Part shown: positions 15,456-23,834 of the stretch, in pieces | How the letters are laid out: every line of letters starts with the position of its first letter | How positions within the stretch are numbered: the first letter of the stretch is position 1 | Assembly (NCBI GenBank): GCA_949292025.1 | Contig: CASEYC010000034.1 | Span: 1-52,517, forward strand | Origin: an uncultured Bacteroides sp. | GTDB taxonomy: Bacteria; Bacteroidota; Bacteroidia; Bacteroidales; Bacteroidaceae | Reading direction: 5' to 3' | Length of the DNA stretch: 52,517 bases | Program-made: the position numbers and the translations under genes | Notes under the pieces: model-generated | Database searches by the model: none | The model's input: the letters and a program-made list of their open reading frames with translations, nothing else | What the model was told of the DNA's origin: nothing

Positions 15456-16178
15456 ATGATGAAAAAGATTTGGTTATTTATGCTCCTTGTTTTTGGGAGT
15501 TTTGCTTTTTGCATGGCCCAAGAAATGCAAGAAGTAGTTTATCTGAAAAATGGCAGTGTCATCAGAGGAATGATTATCGAACAGATACCAGGAAAGTCAC
15601 TCAAAATACAAACCAACGATGGCAGCATCTTTGCTTACGAAATGGATGAAGTGGAAAAAATCACCAAAGAACAAGCTACATACCAAAGATATGGCAAGCA
15701 ATATTCATCAGGGTTGAATGGCAATGGCGCACAACGCGGTTACCGTGGTTTCGCAGATCTTGGCTATACCATCGGCACCGGAGGATGGAGCGGAACAAAC
15801 CGGGTTGAGTTTGCCACATCGCATGGTTACCAATTTAATCCCTATTTCTATGCCGGATTGGGCGTGGGAGTCAATTATTACCACGATGCCGAGTTGGTGG
15901 AAATTCCTGTTTTCGCAGACTTTCGCACAGATATTCTGAACAACTGGGTTACACCTTATGTGGATCTCAGAATCGGCTATACCGTATATGACGGAACCGG
16001 TTTCTATATGTCGCCCACTGTTGGCTGCCGTTTTGGCTTTGGCAAAACAGCACTAAATATCGGAATCGGCTATACCATGCAAAAAATATCTGTAGATTGG
16101 TATGACTACGGAAGCTATTATGGGTCAAGTTCTGAAAATATAGGAGGTTTCAGCATCAAACTTGGTTTGGATTTCTGA
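15456..16178 (+). CDS. Secreted outer-membrane beta-barrel protein
   Basis: 240 residues starting MMKK (the second ATG at 15459 is equally possible). The signal peptide is at about 1-21, cut after CMA. A short segment (EVVYLKNGSVIRGMIIEQIPGKSLKIQTNDGSIFAYEMDEVEKI) resembles the Bacteroidetes 'sporadically distributed' strand-rich domain found before barrels. From about residue 90 alternating aromatic strands (YRGFADLGYTIG, YFYAGLGVGVNYY, YVDLRIGYTVYD, IGIGYTMQKISVDW) end in an aromatic residue (GLDF), the classic last barrel strand. Probably an 8- to 10-strand barrel of unknown ligand. AT-richer than flanking core genes. Confidence 0.85.
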   Translation: MMKKIWLFMLLVFGSFAFCMAQEMQEVVYLKNGSVIRGMIIEQIPGKSLKIQTNDGSIFAYEMDEVEKITKEQATYQRYGKQYSSGLNGNGAQRGYRGFADLGYTIGTGGWSGTNRVEFATSHGYQFNPYFYAGLGVGVNYYHDAELVEIPVFADFRTDILNNWVTPYVDLRIGYTVYDGTGFYMSPTVGCRFGFGKTALNIGIGYTMQKISVDWYDYGSYYGSSSENIGGFSIKLGLDF

Positions 16179-16234
16179 GCACAACAAGCTATACTGACAA
16201 GCGAGGATACTTTTGCTAAAGAGCAGGAGTATCC

Positions 16235-16333
16235 CCGTCATTCGTTACATTACTGATGTAACGCCGTTACACCCGTACTGTAACGCCGTTACAAGACTAC
16301 TGTAACAGTGTTACATCCCTACTGTAACGCGGC
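16235..16333. repeat. 22-bp tandem array 2 (TGTAACnnnGTTACA)
   Basis: Units begin at 16257, 16279, 16301 and 16323, exactly 22 bp apart, with a half unit (CGTTACA) before the first and a truncated last one. The conserved core is the 15-bp palindrome TGTAACnnnGTTACA; the seven-base linkers (CCCGTAC, AGACTAC, TCCCTAC) vary but tend to end in TAC. It lies between convergent genes, ending five bases before the minus-strand stop codon, so it is unlikely to be an upstream operator. Confidence 0.92.
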
Positions 16334-16337
16334 CCGT

Positions 16338-16784
16338 CTACGGGCGTGCGTTCCAATCGTAGCGTACTTGGATACGATCGAACACCTGTTCGTAGGGAAC
16401 ACCCAAGGCTTTGAAGGCTTTCACTATAGGGCCTTGTTCTTCGGGCAGGATGGGCCGCTCGTGGTGCATGATGCGGTAGAGCGTAATGCGCGAATAGAGC
16501 CGGTGCAGACGTTTGCTCATAGCCTCGGCCTCCTTGTGCGGCAAACGGTCGAGCGCGTTGCGCAATCCCCAACCTACCCGAATGGGCACCATCGGCTGAA
16601 ACTGGCCACACACGCTTCCTTCCTGCGGATAAGCCAAAGGATTAACCACGTGCAGACGGGGCACATCCGCCGTCACGTGCCGCGCAACAAATTGCCGCAG
16701 GCATTCCTCCGCCCGTGGGCATTGTGCGTTGAAACAATGCACGAAGTCGTGCGGCACCTGGCTGTAATCAAATGTTTCTTCCAT
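16338..16784 (-). CDS. DUF6078-type protein
   Basis: 148 residues from the ATG at 16784 (minus). The frame is open much further upstream, but that extension overlaps divergent proC and lies before the promoter. Begins MEETFDYSQVPHDFVHCFNAQCPRAEECLRQFVARH with a Cys-x5-Cys pair, then a region with PLAYPQEGSVCGQFQP and a helical C-terminal half ending in VPYEQVFDRIQVRY. It resembles a Bacteroides-restricted family (DUF6078) of unknown function. Cytosolic, no signal peptide. It is divergent from proC and its 3' end abuts the 22-bp repeat array. Confidence 0.75.
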   Translation of the reverse strand: MEETFDYSQVPHDFVHCFNAQCPRAEECLRQFVARHVTADVPRLHVVNPLAYPQEGSVCGQFQPMVPIRVGWGLRNALDRLPHKEAEAMSKRLHRLYSRITLYRIMHHERPILPEEQGPIVKAFKALGVPYEQVFDRIQVRYDWNARP

Positions 16785-16804
16785 AAATCTCCGGTTTTTG
16801 CTGA

Positions 16805-16812
16805 CAAATATA
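16805..16812 (-). promoter_or_regulatory. Promoter element of the DUF6078-type gene
   Basis: CAAATATA on the plus strand, i.e. TATATTTG on the minus strand, 21 bases before the ATG; divergent from the proC promoter. Confidence 0.6.
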
Positions 16813-16855
16813 CACAATCCGTTGCACATTCCTTGCATTTTCAAACAGAAAGACG

Positions 16856-16863
16856 TACTTTTG
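16856..16863 (+). promoter_or_regulatory. Promoter element of proC
   Basis: TACTTTTG fits TAnnTTTG; a TTG lies about 20 bases upstream (16833-16835). It supports the ATG at 16891 rather than the long upstream open frame. Confidence 0.7.
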
Positions 16864-16890
16864 CGGCATAACCCCAAGAAAAAGACACGT

Positions 16891-17688
16891 ATGAAAATAG
16901 CCATCATCGGAGCGGGCAACATGGGCAGCGCCATCGCCCGCGGGCTGGCCCAGGGAGGCCTGGTGCAGCCGGAAGACATCACCGTATCCAATCCCTCGGA
17001 GGGCAAGCTCCAGGCCCTGCAGGCCGACATCCCCGGACTGGAAGTCACCACCTCCAACGTCAAGGCCATGGGCGACGCGGACATCATCTTCCTTGCCGTC
17101 AAGCCCAAAGTACTGGAAGACGTGCTGAGGGAACTGCCTCTGCGGAACGGGCTGATAGTGGCTTCGGTAGTGGCCGGGAGCAGCATCAACAGCATCCTCG
17201 ACTACCTCTCCATGATATGCCCCAAAGGCCACGTGCCCGACACCATCTTCTTCCGCATCGTGCCCAACACCGCCGCCGCCATCGGGCAGAGCATGACGCT
17301 GGTGTCCAGCCTGGCCGCCAACCCCAAGCAACGGCAACTCATGCTGGACCTCCTCGCTCCCCTCGGCCCCACAATGTGGGTGCCCGAACCCCAGCTGGCC
17401 GCCGCCACCGCCCTGGCCTCGTGCGGCACGGCCTACGTGATGAAGTACATCCAGGCCGCCACGCAGGCAGGCATCGAGCTGGGCTTCAAGGCACAAGACG
17501 CCCGCCGGATGGTGACGCAATGCGTGACGGGCGCCGCCGCCCTGCTGCAGGACAATCCCGACGCGCATCCCGCCACGGAGATTGAGAAGGTGTGCACCCC
17601 GGGCGGATATACGATACGGGGCATCAACGAACTGGAGCACAGCGGATTTACTTCTGCCATTATAAAGGCTATCAAGGCAAGTGTGTGA
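16891..17688 (+). CDS. proC: Pyrroline-5-carboxylate reductase
   Basis: 265 residues from ATG 16891. Final step of proline synthesis. The Rossmann loop IIGAGNMGSAIARGL is at the N terminus, followed by FLAVKPKVLEDVL. The C-terminal dimerisation/active-site domain contains LASCGTAYVMKYIQAATQAGIELGF and the family signature around KVCTPGGYTIRGINELEHSGFTSAI. It is close to the arginine genes, consistent with shared glutamate-family metabolism, but has its own promoter. Its 3' end is followed by the AT-rich TTAATGGTT repeats. Confidence 0.95.
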   Translation: MKIAIIGAGNMGSAIARGLAQGGLVQPEDITVSNPSEGKLQALQADIPGLEVTTSNVKAMGDADIIFLAVKPKVLEDVLRELPLRNGLIVASVVAGSSINSILDYLSMICPKGHVPDTIFFRIVPNTAAAIGQSMTLVSSLAANPKQRQLMLDLLAPLGPTMWVPEPQLAAATALASCGTAYVMKYIQAATQAGIELGFKAQDARRMVTQCVTGAAALLQDNPDAHPATEIEKVCTPGGYTIRGINELEHSGFTSAIIKAIKASV

Positions 17689-17693
17689 TATTT

Positions 17694-17821
17694 AATGGTT
17701 AATGGTTAATGATAAATGGTTAATAGGCTGCGCACGGGGAACTGTTCAGCCTAATTTTGCCACATTAATCACTAACCATTAACCATTGATTATTAACCAT
17801 TAATCATCAACCCTTAATCAT
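17694..17821. repeat. AT-rich inverted repeat (TTAATGGTTAATGG)
   Basis: Left part 17694-17727 is built of TTAATGGTTAATGG-type heptads; right part 17763-17821 carries the complement (ACCATTAACCATT...). The central stretch is GGCTGCGCACGGGGAACTG... The composition differs sharply from the GC-rich proC before it. Confidence 0.75.
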
Positions 17822-17834
17822 TAACAACGTGGAC
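17791..17834 (+). repeat. Left direct repeat flanking the four-helix-bundle gene
   Basis: 44 bp ending in ...ACGTGGAC, i.e. including the GTG start of the four-helix-bundle gene. Matches 18173-18217 except for one indel and a few substitutions. Confidence 0.85.
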
Positions 17835-18185
17835 AACATCTTGAAAGGAAAGAGTTTTGAATTTGCCACACGGATTGTCAACTTATACAAGTTCTTGACA
17901 ACGGAAAAAAAGGAGTATGTCATGTCCAAGCAAATTCTTCGCTCTGGAACTTCCATAGGCGCCATGGTTTGCGAAAGCGAACATAGCGAAAGCAAGATGG
18001 ACTTCGTTCACAAGTTGGCCATCGCCCAAAAAGAAGTAAACGAGACCTTGTATTGGTTAAAGCTTCTATATGCGACCAACTTCATTGAAAAAGATGGTTA
18101 TGAAAGCGTCAACCAAGATGCCTTGGTCTTGCTTAAAATCATAACTGCAAGCATCAAAACTGCAAAACAAAATATTAACCATTAA
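17829..18185 (+). CDS. Four-helix bundle protein (23S rRNA IVS / S23 type)
   Basis: 118 residues from a GTG start. Belongs to the four-helix-bundle family first seen as ORFs in 23S rRNA intervening sequences: KSFEFATRIVNLYKFLTTEKKEYVMSKQILRSGTSIGAMVCESEHSESKMDFVHKLAIA, in which ILRSGTSIGA and ESEHSES are family hallmarks, then QKEVNETLYWLKLL. These are mobile, often repeat-flanked genes in Bacteroides; biochemical role unknown. Here it lies between nearly identical 44/45-bp direct repeats and is far more AT-rich than its neighbours, indicating insertion between proC and the cupin regulator. Confidence 0.9.
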   Translation: MDNILKGKSFEFATRIVNLYKFLTTEKKEYVMSKQILRSGTSIGAMVCESEHSESKMDFVHKLAIAQKEVNETLYWLKLLYATNFIEKDGYESVNQDALVLLKIITASIKTAKQNINH

Positions 18186-18217
18186 TCATCAACCATTAAT
18201 CATTAAATAACGTGGAC
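18173..18217 (+). repeat. Right direct repeat flanking the four-helix-bundle gene
   Basis: 45 bp matching 17791-17834; it begins inside the end of the four-helix-bundle gene and ends in ACGTGGAC, supplying the GTG start of the next gene. Confidence 0.85.
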
Positions 18218-18760
18218 GAACAGATTAAACAAATAGCCGAGCGCCTGCGCGGACTGCGCGACGCCATGGAACTGACTACCGACGAAATGGCCGGTGACTG
18301 CGGCATCTCGAAGGAAGAGTATGAACGCGCCGAGTCCGGGGAGCACGACATCTCCGTCAGCATGCTCCAGCAGATAGCCCGCCACTACGGCATCGCGCTG
18401 GACGCCCTGATGTTCGGCGAAGAACCCAAGATGAGCACCTACTTCGTGACCCGCGCCGGCAAGGGCGTCAGCGTGGAACGCACCAAGGTCTACAAGTACC
18501 AGGCCCTGGCCGCCGGATTCCGCGACCGCAAGGCAGACCCCTTCATCGTCACCGTGGAGCCGGGCGAACGCCCCATGCACTACAACACGCACGACGGGCA
18601 GGAGTTCAACATGGTCCTCGAAGGCCGCCTGCTGCTCAGCGTCGGCGGAAAGGAACTGACCCTCAACCCGGGCGACAGCATCTACTTCAACTCCAAACTG
18701 CCCCACGGCATGAAGGCACTGGACGGAAAGACCGTGCGCTTCCTGGCCATCATATTATAA
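18212..18760 (+). CDS. XRE-family regulator with C-terminal cupin
   Basis: 182 residues from a GTG start at 18212 that lies within the duplicated flank. HTH_3 domain at about 5-65 (GLRDAMELTTDEMAGDCGISKEEYERAESGE). The cupin domain is at about 105-180, with HYNTHDGQEFNMVLEGRLLLSVGGKELTLNPGDSIYFNSKLPHGMKAL carrying the cupin His/Glu/His metal-type positions. Such proteins sense small metabolites. It lies 11 bp before the acyl-CoA synthetase gene, so it probably controls or is co-expressed with it. The ligand is unknown. Confidence 0.9.
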   Translation: MDEQIKQIAERLRGLRDAMELTTDEMAGDCGISKEEYERAESGEHDISVSMLQQIARHYGIALDALMFGEEPKMSTYFVTRAGKGVSVERTKVYKYQALAAGFRDRKADPFIVTVEPGERPMHYNTHDGQEFNMVLEGRLLLSVGGKELTLNPGDSIYFNSKLPHGMKALDGKTVRFLAIIL

Positions 18761-18771
18761 AGAATAAGACT

Positions 18772-20427
18772 ATGGTAGAAAGATTTCTCACACAAACCAC
18801 ATTTACATCGCAAGAAGACTTCATCAAGAACCTGCACATCCGTGTGCCGGAGAACTTCAACTTCGGCTATGACGTGGTGGACGCCTGGGCTGCCGAAGAG
18901 CCCGACAAGCTGGCCCTGCTCTGGACCAACGACAAGGGCGAATGCCGCCGCTTCACCTTTGCCGACATGAAGCGATACACCGACCAGACGGCCGCCTACT
19001 TCCAAAGCCTCGGCATCGGGCGCGGCGACATGGTGATGCTCATCCTGAAACGCCGCTACGAGTTCTGGTTCAGCATCATCGCCCTGCATAAGATAGGGGC
19101 GACGGTCATCCCCGCCACCCACCTGCTGACGAAGAAGGACATCGTCTACCGCTGCAACGCGGCGGACATCAAAATGATAGTCTGCGCCGGCGAGACGGTC
19201 ATCACCGACCACATCACGGCCGCCATGCCCCAGTCGCCCAGCGTGAAAACCCTCGTCAGCGTAGGTCCCGAAGTGCCCGAAGGCTACCAGGACTTCCACC
19301 AAGGCATCGAGAACGCCCCCGCTTTCACAAAACCCGAACACCCCAACACGAACGACGACATCTCGCTGATGTACTTCACCAGCGGCACCACGGGCGAACC
19401 CAAGATGGTGGCCCACGACTTCACCTACCCCCTGGGACACATCGTCACGGGCTGCTTCTGGCACAACCTGCACCGCGACAGCCTGCACCTCACCATCGCC
19501 GACACCGGCTGGGGCAAGGCCGTGTGGGGCAAGCTGTACGGGCAATGGATAGCCGGCGCCACGGTATTCGTCTACGACCACGAGAAGTTCACCCCGGCCA
19601 ACATCCTGCAGATGATACAAGACTACCACGTCACGTCGCTCTGCGCGCCGCCCACCATCTTCCGCTTCCTCATCCACGAGGACCTGACGAAGTACGACCT
19701 CAGCCACCTGCAATACTGCACCATCGCGGGCGAAGCGTTGAACCCCGCCGTGTTCGACACCTTCAAGAAGCTGACGGGCATCCGCCTGATGGAAGGCTTC
19801 GGGCAGACCGAAACCACCCTGACCGTGGCCACCATGCCGTGGATGGAGCCGAAGCCCGGCAGCATGGGCCTGCCCAACCCGCAATATGACGTGGACCTGA
19901 TAGACAATGAAGGCCGCTCCGTCGAAGCCGGCGAACAGGGACAGATTGTCATCCGCACCAGCAAAGGCAAGCCCCTGGGCCTCTTCAAGGAATACTACCG
20001 TGACCCGGAACGCACCCGCGAGGCTTGGCACGACGGCATCTACTCCACGGGCGACGTGGCCTGGAAGGACGAAGACGGCTACCTGTGGTTCGTGGGCCGA
20101 GCCGATGATGTCATCAAGAGCTCCGGTTACCGCATCGGCCCGTTCGAGGTGGAGAGTGCGCTGATGACGCACCCCGCCGTGGTGGAATGCGCCATCACCG
20201 GCGTGCCCGACGAAATCCGCGGCCAGGTGGTCAAGGCCACCATCGTCCTCTCCAAAGCCTACAAGGACAAGGCGGGCGAAGCATTGGTCAAGGAATTGCA
20301 GAACCACGTGAAGAAGGTGACCGCACCATACAAGTATCCGCGCGTCATTGAGTTCGTGGACGAACTGCCCAAGACCATCAGCGGCAAGATACGCCGCGTG
20401 CAGATACGGCAGAATGACCAGAAGTAA
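18772..20427 (+). CDS. AMP-forming acyl-CoA synthetase (acetyl-CoA synthetase-like)
   Basis: 551 residues of the ANL superfamily. The P-loop-like motif MYFTSGTTGEPKMVAHD is at about 202-218, then EGFGQTETT, YSTGDVAWKDEDGYLWFVGRADDVIKSSGYRIGPFEVE (hinge Asp and A8 motif) and the C-terminal catalytic lysine in KTISGKIRR. Activates a carboxylate to an acyl-AMP and then to the CoA thioester. Overall it resembles AcsM-like medium-chain or short-chain acyl-CoA ligases more than the longer Acs. The upstream cupin regulator is likely its partner. Substrate not predictable from sequence alone. Confidence 0.9.
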   Translation: MVERFLTQTTFTSQEDFIKNLHIRVPENFNFGYDVVDAWAAEEPDKLALLWTNDKGECRRFTFADMKRYTDQTAAYFQSLGIGRGDMVMLILKRRYEFWFSIIALHKIGATVIPATHLLTKKDIVYRCNAADIKMIVCAGETVITDHITAAMPQSPSVKTLVSVGPEVPEGYQDFHQGIENAPAFTKPEHPNTNDDISLMYFTSGTTGEPKMVAHDFTYPLGHIVTGCFWHNLHRDSLHLTIADTGWGKAVWGKLYGQWIAGATVFVYDHEKFTPANILQMIQDYHVTSLCAPPTIFRFLIHEDLTKYDLSHLQYCTIAGEALNPAVFDTFKKLTGIRLMEGFGQTETTLTVATMPWMEPKPGSMGLPNPQYDVDLIDNEGRSVEAGEQGQIVIRTSKGKPLGLFKEYYRDPERTREAWHDGIYSTGDVAWKDEDGYLWFVGRADDVIKSSGYRIGPFEVESALMTHPAVVECAITGVPDEIRGQVVKATIVLSKAYKDKAGEALVKELQNHVKKVTAPYKYPRVIEFVDELPKTISGKIRRVQIRQNDQK

Positions 20428-20435
20428 AAAGAATA

Positions 20436-22745
20436 ATGATGAAGAAACACAGACTTCTTACCCAATGCCTGGCCGCCTCGGCAGCGGCCTTGGCTCTGAC
20501 TGCCTGCGACAAGTGGACGGAACAGACGTGCGACGGCTATAACCTCATCACACAGAAAGACGGGGCAACGCTGGGCTACTCTCCCACATCGGGCATCCAA
20601 ATTCTCCATGAGGACGGTTATGCCTTCAAGGACCTCAACCGCAACGGGCAGTTGGATGTCTATGAGGACTGGCGCCAACCCGTCGGGAAGCGTGTGGAAG
20701 ACCTGGCCGCCCAGCTCTCCATTGAAGAGATTGCCGGGCTGATGCTCTACAGCAACCACCAGGCCATCCCCGCCACTTCCTACGACATGTCCACATACAA
20801 CGGCAAGCCCTACGCCGAGAGCGGTGCCCAGCCGTGGGAACTGACCGACCATCAGAAGAAGTTCCTCAAAGACGACCACCTGCGCCACGTATTGGTGACC
20901 ACGGTAGAAACACCAGAAATCGCCGCCCGGTGGAACAACAGCCTTCAGGCATACGTCGAAGGACTGGGACACGGCATCCCCGCCAACAACTCGTCCGACC
21001 CGCGCCATTCCGCCCGGGCCGATGCTGAGTTCAATGCCGGTGGCGGAGGACAAATATCCACATGGCCCGGCTCATTGGGCATGGCAGCCACCTTCTCCCC
21101 CCAGTTGATGGAACGCTTCGGACAAATAGCCTCCGAGGAATACCGTGCCTTGGGCTTTGCCACGGCTCTCTCGCCCCAGGTGGACATCGCCACCGACCCG
21201 CGTTGGATGCGCTTCAACGGCACAATGGGTGAAGACCCCAAGCTATCCGCCGACTTGGCACGTGCCTATTGCGACGGTTTCCAGACCTCGGAAGGCGAGG
21301 CGGAGATTGCTGACGGATGGGGCTACCACAGCGTCAACACCATGGTGAAGCACTGGCCCGGCGGCGGTTCAGGCGAAGGCGGACGCGATGCCCACTACGG
21401 CTTCGGCAAATATGCCGTCTTCCCCAACAACCAGTTGCCTCTCCACAAGATACCTTTCACCGAAGGCGCCTTTAAGCTGGAGGGCAAGACGGGCAAGGCC
21501 TCAGCCGTGATGCCCTACTACACCATCTCCGTGGGACAGGGCAAAGAAAACGTGGCCAACAGCTACGACCCGGACATCATCACCCGCCAACTGCGTGAAG
21601 AAGCCGGGTTCGACGGCATCGTCTGCACCGACTGGGGCATCACTGCCGACGAAATTCATCCGGGCATCCACTCCGGTAAGCCTTGGGGGGTGGAGAAACT
21701 GACTGTGGCCGAACGCCACTACAAAGCCCTGATGGCCGACGTGGACCAGTTCGGCGGCAACAACGACAAGCAACCTGTCTTGGAAGCCTACGAAATGGGA
21801 GTAAAGGAACATGGTGAAGAATGGATGACGGAGCGTATGCGTACTTCGGCCCGCCGTCTGCTGATGAACATCTTCCGCACAGGCCTATTCGAGAATCCGT
21901 ACCTTGACCCGGCACACACCGCCCAAGTAGTGGGTTGCCCTGAATTTATGGCTGAGGGATATGATGCCCAGGTGAAGAGCACCATCATGCTGAAGAACCG
22001 CAGCAACGTCCTGCCCGTGCAAGGCAAGAAGAAAGTCTACATCCCCGTCCGCCACTATCCAGCCTACACGGGCTTCTGGAACAATCCGATAGAGGCACGG
22101 GAGATCACGCCCGTCAGCCGTGAACTGGCCTCCAAGTACTTCGACGTGGTGGACACGCCCGCCGAGGCCGACTTGGCCATCGTTTTCATCGACTCGCCAA
22201 ACAGCGGCTGGGGTTATGACATGGTCGACGTCAAGCGGGGCGGAAACGGCTATATGCCCATCAGCCTGCAATACAGCGACTACACGGCCCGCACCGCCCG
22301 TGCCAAGAGCCTGGCCGGCGGCGACCCGTTCGAGAAGTCGGACAACCGCAGCTACCGTGGCAAGACCGTCCACACCATTAACAAGGGCGACATGGACTTG
22401 GTGATAGCCACCAAGAAAGCTATGGGCAAACGCCCCGTAGTAGTGTCCGTCAACATCAGCAATCCCGTGGTGATGAAGGAGATTGAGCCGTATGCCGATG
22501 CCCTTTTCCTCACCTTCGACGTGCAAAACCAAGTGATTCTGGAGCTGGCCACCGGCAAACACGAACCTTCCGGCCTCTTGCCCTTTCAAATGCCCGCCGA
22601 CATGGAAACCGTGGAAGCCCAAGCCGAAGACACCCCGCGCGATATGCGTTGCTACACGGATGCCGACGGCCATACCTATGACTTTGCCTACGGCCTCAAC
22701 TGGAAAGGCGTGATTAACGACGAACGCACACAGACGTACAAATAA
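20436..22745 (+). CDS. Glycoside hydrolase family 3 lipoprotein
   Basis: 769 residues with a lipoprotein signal (lipobox LTAC, Cys at about 24). The N-terminal TIM-barrel has KHWPGGGSGEGGRDAHYGFGKY and the nucleophile region DGIVCTDWGIT (about residue 397), a recognisable variant of the family SDW motif. The alpha/beta sandwich begins near DAQVKSTIMLKNRSNVLPVQGKKKVYI. The C-terminal fibronectin-III-like domain of many GH3s is missing or short. It is a surface or periplasmic beta-glycosidase. It follows the acyl-CoA synthetase by eight bases without obvious functional link and ends before a strong terminator. Confidence 0.9.
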   Translation: MMKKHRLLTQCLAASAAALALTACDKWTEQTCDGYNLITQKDGATLGYSPTSGIQILHEDGYAFKDLNRNGQLDVYEDWRQPVGKRVEDLAAQLSIEEIAGLMLYSNHQAIPATSYDMSTYNGKPYAESGAQPWELTDHQKKFLKDDHLRHVLVTTVETPEIAARWNNSLQAYVEGLGHGIPANNSSDPRHSARADAEFNAGGGGQISTWPGSLGMAATFSPQLMERFGQIASEEYRALGFATALSPQVDIATDPRWMRFNGTMGEDPKLSADLARAYCDGFQTSEGEAEIADGWGYHSVNTMVKHWPGGGSGEGGRDAHYGFGKYAVFPNNQLPLHKIPFTEGAFKLEGKTGKASAVMPYYTISVGQGKENVANSYDPDIITRQLREEAGFDGIVCTDWGITADEIHPGIHSGKPWGVEKLTVAERHYKALMADVDQFGGNNDKQPVLEAYEMGVKEHGEEWMTERMRTSARRLLMNIFRTGLFENPYLDPAHTAQVVGCPEFMAEGYDAQVKSTIMLKNRSNVLPVQGKKKVYIPVRHYPAYTGFWNNPIEAREITPVSRELASKYFDVVDTPAEADLAIVFIDSPNSGWGYDMVDVKRGGNGYMPISLQYSDYTARTARAKSLAGGDPFEKSDNRSYRGKTVHTINKGDMDLVIATKKAMGKRPVVVSVNISNPVVMKEIEPYADALFLTFDVQNQVILELATGKHEPSGLLPFQMPADMETVEAQAEDTPRDMRCYTDADGHTYDFAYGLNWKGVINDERTQTYK

Positions 22746-22761
22746 ACCAAGTACATATTAA

Positions 22762-22806
22762 AAAAGAGAAGAGGGTGTATCATTTCGGCCACCCTCTTCT
22801 CTTTTT
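22762..22806. terminator. Bidirectional terminator between the GH3 and lipoprotein genes
   Basis: AAAGAGAAGAGGGTG pairs perfectly with CACCCTCTTCTCTTT across a 12-base loop, with A-run on one side and T-run on the other, between convergent genes. Confidence 0.9.
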
Positions 22807-22831
22807 ATATCTATCTTTCAAGCCTTACGCC

Positions 22832-23419
22832 TCAATATTCGCTCCATACCAAGGTTTCCTCCCCGGACTTCTGCAAATACACCTTACAGTAAGCACTTTC
22901 GGCTTCCCTTTCTTCCTCGTCCGAATAAACGTGCTGCCCGTTTATCTTCAAGGACAACACATGGGCATACCACCCATCTCCTCCAATAGCACCATCCGTA
23001 TATCCATACGTCAAGTCAAAACGGTCGAAAGAACCATTGGAATAGACATAAAAGGAATAAGTGTCCGTGCTTTCGTCTACCGGAAAGTAGCAAGAGAAAT
23101 AAGGCGTCCCGGCTTCATCCACCGGAATCTGACATACCGCCCAAGCAAATGGATAATAATAGCCGTACTCATTCACTTCCGGCACCGGGATCTGTGCCTC
23201 CTTATCGGCACACGACACCGGGTAGGTCGCCGGCAGCGACTTGTCTATCAAACTGCCTCCTTCCTCGTTAATGTAATAGAAATGTACGGTATTTGCCCGC
23301 ATGGAATATCCCCCTTCCGGTATCGAATGATAATAACCATCATCCTCGTCGCTACAGCCGCTGAAGCCTAATGCACCGACCAACAGCAGCAACAAGCCCA
23401 ATAACTTCCGTGTCTTCAT
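22832..23419 (-). CDS. Lipoprotein of unknown function
   Basis: 195 residues with a lipobox (LLLLVGALGFSGC, Cys at about 22) followed by an acidic surface-export-like stretch SDEDDG, typical of Bacteroides surface lipoproteins. The mature part is tyrosine-rich and strand-rich (VNEYGYYYPFAWAVCQIP, YSFYVYSNGSFDRFDLTYGYTDGAIGGDGWYAHVLSL). No family recognised with confidence; size and style resemble NigD-like or fimbrillin-like lipoproteins. It has its own promoter and shares a bidirectional terminator with the convergent GH3 gene. Confidence 0.8.
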   Translation of the reverse strand: MKTRKLLGLLLLLVGALGFSGCSDEDDGYYHSIPEGGYSMRANTVHFYYINEEGGSLIDKSLPATYPVSCADKEAQIPVPEVNEYGYYYPFAWAVCQIPVDEAGTPYFSCYFPVDESTDTYSFYVYSNGSFDRFDLTYGYTDGAIGGDGWYAHVLSLKINGQHVYSDEEEREAESAYCKVYLQKSGEETLVWSEY

Positions 23420-23452
23420 AATGCCTTGTCTTTTAGAATGATTATACCGCTA

Positions 23453-23460
23453 CAAAGATA
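23453..23460 (-). promoter_or_regulatory. Promoter element of the lipoprotein gene
   Basis: CAAAGATA on the plus strand, i.e. TATCTTTG on the minus strand, 33 bases before the ATG. Confidence 0.7.
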
Positions 23461-23536
23461 AGCAACAATATCAGAGATGCCAAACAAAAGGCACAAAAAA
23501 AGAGGAACTACCGTTCAAGTAATTCCTCTTTCTATG

Positions 23537-23607
23537 TTGGGCTACCTGGATTCGAACCAGGAATGACAGGACCAGAATCTGTAGTGTTACCATTACACCA
23601 TAGCCCA
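23537..23607 (-). tRNA. tRNA-Gln (anticodon CUG)
   Basis: 71-nt cloverleaf on the minus strand: acceptor TGGGCTA/TAGCCCA plus discriminator A, D stem GTGT/ACAC, anticodon arm ACAGA-TTCTGGT-CCTGT, variable loop CATT, T arm CCTGG-TTCGAAT-CCAGG. The anticodon CTG reads CAG glutamine codons. The last anticodon-stem pair (31-39) is A with C rather than a Watson-Crick pair. CCA is not encoded. A promoter element lies just upstream. Confidence 0.95.
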
Positions 23608-23637
23608 AACTTGCTATCCCTTTCGGTTTTGCGGTTG

Positions 23638-23645
23638 CAAAGGTA
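23638..23645 (-). promoter_or_regulatory. Promoter element of tRNA-Gln
   Basis: CAAAGGTA on the plus strand, i.e. TACCTTTG on the minus strand, 30 bases before the tRNA 5' end. Confidence 0.7.
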
Positions 23646-23834
23646 CGAACTTTTTTCGAACCACAAATATTTTCGGGCATTTTTTTGCAAAAAAATCTCA
23701 GAAAAGCCTCCAAGCTGCCCCGAAACGGCTGTTTACCTTCCGTCACGACAGAAATCTAGCGTCCTTTTATACCTAAAAAAAGCAAAAAAACGTAGTCTTT
23801 CGACGTTTTGCGTGTTTGATACAGGAAATCAACG

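Noticed and set aside
22775-23371. 198-residue plus-strand open frame opposite the lipoprotein gene
   Set aside because: The minus strand has a perfect lipoprotein signal, promoter and terminator; the plus frame begins in the terminator.
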